Below are positions 5,753-8,894 of a stretch of DNA of 8,894 nt, piece after piece. This stretch comes from CAYWHE01 sp964458125 (GTDB lineage Bacteria > Bacteroidota > Bacteroidia > AKYH767-A > OLB10). Location: contig CAYWHE010000178.1 in NCBI GenBank assembly GCA_964458125.1, positions 1 to 8,894 of the forward strand. Direction: 5' to 3'. The notes beneath the pieces are model-generated. The model ran no database searches. It was not told the origin of the DNA and saw only the letters and a list, made by a program, of their open reading frames with translations. The position numbers and the translations under genes were made by a program. The stretch's first letter is position 1. Every line of letters starts with the position of its first letter.

Positions 5753-7183
5753 TTATTCAACGGGCAACAGGCTGAAATTTTCGAATTTCAGGATGGTGAT
5801 GTGATGGTTCTCAAGACCGTCCTGAGGTGTTTTGGATTTAAAATCAAACTTCAGTGGAAGGGTATGCTGCCTTGCATTTTCAATACCGCGAATCAAATCT
5901 CCGGAGCCTTGTTCCAGTATGGAACCCGTCAGCCAGGCAATGGAAAAGCCAAGATAGGCAAGGTATTGCGGATCGGCTTTCGTTTGTTCGAGGAACGTTT
6001 TTCGAAAATTTCTTACTGTCCCCTGGTTATAGTCCACGTACGATGAAGTAAAAATATGGGTTTCCAGGTTTTGCAGGCGTTGGGGATCAATGGTTTCAAA
6101 GTTTTCCCAGGTCGGCAATCCGCACACCACGAATTTATATTCATCAAGGCTGTCTAACCGGGTGATGATGGGCGATACGAAAGCCTCATCGGAAGACGTC
6201 AGCACAATGACATTCTTTTTGGTTTTATCAAACTGCCTGCTGACCTGTTCGAAATTTTTGCTGTCATAAACCAGGTTTTTGATTTTAAGGGAATCCCTTC
6301 GACCTTCCTTCAGGTGCTGAATTTCGATTCCGGTGCCGAAAAGGGCGGCCAGGTCGTTTTCTTTTTTTGAATCCTGGTGCAGGAGCAGCATCTTTTCCTG
6401 TTTAAAATGGCTGTAGAGGAAGTTGCTCATGAGCTGGCATTGAAGCGCCACGGAAGGGGTGGTGAGTATCAGCTGACGGTTTCCTTCCAGGAAGGCCGCT
6501 GTATTGTGCTGGGCGATCACCAGCGGTTTTTGAAATTTTAACGATGCGGCCGTCAGTTGGCTGATCCAGCTGCCGGAAGAAACACCGATCACCAGGTCGT
6601 TTTTTACAAACAGGGAATCCCGGATGAGGCGGGCCAGTTTAAGGGAATCCGAACCGCTGTCGAGCAGCGTCAGGGTGAAGTGATTGCCCCCCTGTGCCAG
6701 GGAATCCAGGGCTGTCTTTACTCCGAGATAAAAATGAAGGTAAGGGATGACGGACTGGTCCATGGTGATTTCCAGGTCAGTCAGGTTCCCGCTGTTGATT
6801 TGAGCGGCATTCAGCGGAAGAAGCAAGGCCATTTTCGTGGTGGTCCTTTTTCTTTCGGCTACCACTGCTTTTTTTTCCTCTTTCCATTGCACCCCGGCCG
6901 ACTTTTCGATATGCGGAATCTTCAAAACCTGGCCTGGCCGCAGGCGCTTCAGGTCCACACCTGGATTGGCTTTCCGGAAATCCTCTTCGGTAAGATTATA
7001 AGTGTTGGCGATCCTGCCGATGTTTTCACCCTTTACGACGGTGTGACCGGTTTGCCCGGATGCCACGGGCCGCGTGGTTTTTGTGGTGGTGCCGCAGGCC
7101 GATAAAAATAACAGATAACCCGCAAAGGCCAGGAGCCGGTGATGCCGGGATAGGTACGAAGTCAATGGACGAAGCATGTTCAT
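5753..7183 (-). CDS. Lipoprotein with LysM domain and type I periplasmic-binding fold
   Basis: The start at 7183 is preferred because its ATG overlaps the guaA stop as ATGA, a usual sign of translational coupling; an ATG six bases further upstream (7189) is the alternative. The 476-residue product has a basic N-terminus, a hydrophobic stretch and a lipobox, LSAC with Cys30, so it should be lipidated and sit on the periplasmic side of the envelope. A LysM domain follows (about 47-90, HTVVKGENIGRIANTYNLTE to VLKIPH), which binds peptidoglycan-type glycans. From about residue 112, KMALLLPLNAAQ begins a long domain of alternating strands and helices like the substrate-binding proteins of amino-acid ABC transporters. 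No permease or ATPase genes are nearby, so import is not implied. The architecture recalls LpoA, a lipoprotein with a C-terminal binding-protein fold that activates a peptidoglycan synthase, but with LysM in place of TPR repeats; that analogy is inference. Confidence 0.85.
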   Translation of the reverse strand: MNMLRPLTSYLSRHHRLLAFAGYLLFLSACGTTTKTTRPVASGQTGHTVVKGENIGRIANTYNLTEEDFRKANPGVDLKRLRPGQVLKIPHIEKSAGVQWKEEKKAVVAERKRTTTKMALLLPLNAAQINSGNLTDLEITMDQSVIPYLHFYLGVKTALDSLAQGGNHFTLTLLDSGSDSLKLARLIRDSLFVKNDLVIGVSSGSWISQLTAASLKFQKPLVIAQHNTAAFLEGNRQLILTTPSVALQCQLMSNFLYSHFKQEKMLLLHQDSKKENDLAALFGTGIEIQHLKEGRRDSLKIKNLVYDSKNFEQVSRQFDKTKKNVIVLTSSDEAFVSPIITRLDSLDEYKFVVCGLPTWENFETIDPQRLQNLETHIFTSSYVDYNQGTVRNFRKTFLEQTKADPQYLAYLGFSIAWLTGSILEQGSGDLIRGIENARQHTLPLKFDFKSKTPQDGLENHHITILKFENFSLLPVE

Positions 7184-8709
7184 TCCCATTCAATGGTGGC
7201 CGGCGGCTTGGAACTGATATCATATACCACGCGGTTTACGCCCTTCACCCGGTTGATGATTTCATTGGATACCTGGGCAAGAAAAGAGTAGGGCAGGTGG
7301 CACCAGTCTGCCGTCATGCCATCCGTAGAGGTCACGGCCCTCAGGGCCACCACGTTTTCATAAGTGCGTTCATCGCCCATCACGCCTACCGACTGCACCG
7401 GAAGCAGGATGGAACCTGCCTGCCAGACATCGCCGTAAAGGCCTTCCTGCTTCAGCGATCCTATAAAAATGGCATCCACTTCCTGGATAATATGTACTTT
7501 TTCGGCTGTCACTTCACCCAGTATACGTATGCCCAGGCCGGGGCCTGGAAAGGGATGCCTGTTGAGCAGTTCTTCCTGCATGCCCAGAGCCGTCCCGATC
7601 CGCCTGACCTCATCTTTAAAAAGGGCCTTCAGGGGCTCCACGATTTTAAGTTTCATTTTTTCCGGCAGGCCCCCCACGTTGTGATGGGATTTGATGGTGG
7701 CCGAAGGGCCTTTCACGGAAACGGATTCAATCACATCAGGATAAATGGTTCCCTGTGCCAGCCATTGAATGTTCTGAATGCGATGGGCTTCCCTGTCGAA
7801 CACCTCAATGAAAGTGCGGCCGATGGCTTTTCTTTTCTGTTCCGGATCCGAAATGCCGTGAAGTGCTGTATAGAAGTCCTGCCGGGCATCCACACCGGTC
7901 ACCTGCAGGCCCAGGTGTTCGTATGATGCCAGCACCTGTTCAAATTCATTTTTGCGCAGCAAACCGTTATCGACAAAAATGCAGTGAAGGTTTTTGCCAA
8001 TCGCCTTATGCAGTAAAACCGCGGCCACTCCAGAATCCACTCCGCCTGACAGGCCGAGAATGACCTGGTCTTCCCCGATTTTCAGGCGCAGGTCAGAAAC
8101 GGTTTCATCTATGAAATGCCCGGGGGTCCAGTCCTGCGTGCAGCCGCAGACATTTACCACGAAATTGCGCAGGAGTTGCAGGCCTTCCGTAGTGTGCACC
8201 ACTTCGGGATGAAACTGGATGCCATAGGTTCTTTCCCCGTTCACCTGGTAACCGGCCACCCTGACATCGCTGGTGGATGCGGTAATGGAAAAATCATCGG
8301 GGACCCGGGCAATGGTATCGGCATGCGACATCCACACCTGGGTTTGGGGAGAAATATGGTCGAATAAAATACCGGAAGCGGTTTTCACGCTCAGGTGTGC
8401 CCTCCCGTATTCCCTTTTCGAGGATTGTTTCACCTCTCCGCCTCCCTGCTGGGCGATCAGCTGGGCTCCGTAACAGATGCCCAGTACCGGATAACGTCCG
8501 CGGAGATTGAGGGTAGGGATAACCGGTGCATCCGGATCGCGTACGGAGGAAGGACCGCCGGAAAGGATGATGCCTTTCACCTCCGGCGTAAAGGCAGGTA
8601 AATGATTGAAAGGATGTATTTCGCAATATACGTTCAGTTCCCTCACCCGCCTGGCAATAAGCTGGGTATACTGGGAACCGAAGTCTATGATCAGGATGGT
8701 CTGGTGCAT
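7180..8709 (-). CDS. guaA: GMP synthase, glutamine-hydrolysing
   Basis: From the ATG at 8709 the protein has 509 residues, the usual length; a frame two codons longer would need a TTG at 8715 that lies inside the promoter-like element. It converts XMP, glutamine and ATP to GMP, the last step of guanine nucleotide synthesis. The N-terminal class I amidotransferase holds the triad: Cys79 in GICYGAQL, and His167 and Glu169 in QFHPEV. The ATP-pyrophosphatase half carries the P-loop SGGVDS (221-226). Late conserved segments include HPFPGPGLGIRILGE and the terminal KPPATIEWE, so the C-terminal dimerisation domain is complete. The stop overlaps the start of the next gene downstream by four bases. 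No missing key residue is seen. Confidence 0.98.
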   Translation of the reverse strand: MHQTILIIDFGSQYTQLIARRVRELNVYCEIHPFNHLPAFTPEVKGIILSGGPSSVRDPDAPVIPTLNLRGRYPVLGICYGAQLIAQQGGGEVKQSSKREYGRAHLSVKTASGILFDHISPQTQVWMSHADTIARVPDDFSITASTSDVRVAGYQVNGERTYGIQFHPEVVHTTEGLQLLRNFVVNVCGCTQDWTPGHFIDETVSDLRLKIGEDQVILGLSGGVDSGVAAVLLHKAIGKNLHCIFVDNGLLRKNEFEQVLASYEHLGLQVTGVDARQDFYTALHGISDPEQKRKAIGRTFIEVFDREAHRIQNIQWLAQGTIYPDVIESVSVKGPSATIKSHHNVGGLPEKMKLKIVEPLKALFKDEVRRIGTALGMQEELLNRHPFPGPGLGIRILGEVTAEKVHIIQEVDAIFIGSLKQEGLYGDVWQAGSILLPVQSVGVMGDERTYENVVALRAVTSTDGMTADWCHLPYSFLAQVSNEIINRVKGVNRVVYDISSKPPATIEWE

Positions 8710-8712
8710 GCG

Positions 8713-8720
8713 CAAAAGTA
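8713..8720 (-). promoter_or_regulatory. Bacteroidota -7 promoter element before guaA
   Basis: Read on the minus strand, 8720 to 8713 is TACTTTTG, an exact match to the Bacteroidota -7 consensus TAnnTTTG. The guaA ATG (8709-8707) begins after only three further bases (CGC). Known transcription starts lie a few bases after this element, which would put the start at or very near the ATG. No clear TTTG -33 element is seen about 20 bases upstream; that position instead lies in or beside a small hairpin (8742-8756). Confidence 0.6.
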
Positions 8721-8741
8721 CAGAAAAAGTCCACTGTTACC

Positions 8742-8756
8742 TCCCGGGTTACGGGA
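8742..8756. other. Short hairpin upstream of the guaA promoter element
   Basis: TCCCG (8742-8746) and CGGGA (8752-8756) form a 5-bp stem with a 5-base loop. On the minus strand it sits where a -33 element would be expected for guaA. It may be chance, a protein-binding dyad, or the trailing structure of an upstream transcript. No T-run follows on the minus strand. Confidence 0.2.
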
Positions 8757-8848
8757 AGAATAAAAACAGGTGGAATTGGCTTCTTACCGGGTAGGGCGCA
8801 GGAGGCCGATTAAACGGCGGGATGAATGGGCTGATTGAGCGTTTTTTT

Positions 8849-8893
8849 CTAAAAACCTCCCGTCAACCGGATGTTCCGCACCTTCGTTTTAAC
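8849..8893 (-). CDS. Possible 3' end of an unidentified gene (partial)
   Basis: At the right edge the minus strand reads 14 codons, VKTKVRNIRLTGGF, before a TAG at 8851-8849. A strand-like ending finishing in Phe is what one sees in many outer-membrane and secreted proteins of Bacteroidota, but 14 residues cannot identify a family. If real, the gene lies upstream of guaA on the same strand with a gap of about 140 bases. A competing plus-strand frame starting at ATG 8822 runs off the window and cannot be excluded. Confidence 0.3.
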   Translation of the reverse strand, partial: VKTKVRNIRLTGGF

Positions 8894-8894
8894 G

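Noticed and set aside
7060..7926. 288-codon plus-strand frame opposite the lipoprotein and guaA genes
   Set aside because: It is the antisense shadow of guaA, whose motifs are complete on the minus strand; its product is rich in His, Arg, Gly and Phe without domains.
8822..8894. Plus-strand frame from ATG 8822 running off the window
   Set aside because: Only 24 codons are visible, with no recognisable motif, and it competes with the minus-strand gene end; too little to call.

Overview
The window looks like an ordinary chromosomal stretch from a member of the Bacteroidota, possibly Bacteroidales-like. Four things point that way: a fused two-domain FtcD next to HutI, a LysM plus periplasmic-binding-fold lipoprotein encoded against guaA, few convincing Shine-Dalgarno sequences, and a match to the Bacteroidota -7 promoter element (TAnnTTTG) just before guaA. 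I see no integrase, recognisable transposase, tRNA, rRNA or CRISPR array.

Left part, plus strand (1-3870). The 3' end of imidazolonepropionase (hutI) is followed by a full-length bifunctional glutamate formimidoyltransferase/formimidoyl-THF cyclodeaminase (ftcD). Together they cover the last part of histidine breakdown: imidazolonepropionate to formiminoglutamate, then transfer of the formimino group to tetrahydrofolate and release of ammonia. After a 317-base gap counted to the preferred start comes a soluble two-[4Fe-4S] protein of the reductive dehalogenase/epoxyqueuosine reductase type. A gap with two structured palindromes follows, then a small two-helix membrane protein shaped like a potassium-channel pore but lacking the canonical filter sequence.

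Middle, plus strand (3871-5722). After 314 bases with no recognised gene there is a tight two-gene unit: a membrane-anchored SGNH/GDSL-type hydrolase with three N-terminal helices, and 5 bases later a 49-residue one-helix protein of the DUF5989 type. This pair is the most suggestive unit in the window. I recall DUF5989 proteins near SGNH hydrolases, SxtJ-type membrane proteins and carbamoyltransferases; only the hydrolase is present here.

Right part, minus strand (8893-5753). GMP synthase (guaA) is followed by a lipoprotein with a LysM domain and a type I periplasmic-binding fold, whose start overlaps the guaA stop as ATGA. The guaA promoter-like element ends only 3 bases before the ATG, so guaA may be read from a leaderless or almost leaderless message. 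The minus strand at the right edge carries a short open frame that may be the 3' end of another gene.

I do not see a clear new multi-gene defence or mobile system. The points most worth checking are the SGNH-DUF5989 pair with its altered block III, the non-canonical channel-like protein, the palindromic repeats at 3261-3341, the LysM/binding-fold lipoprotein coupled to guaA, and the leaderless arrangement of guaA.
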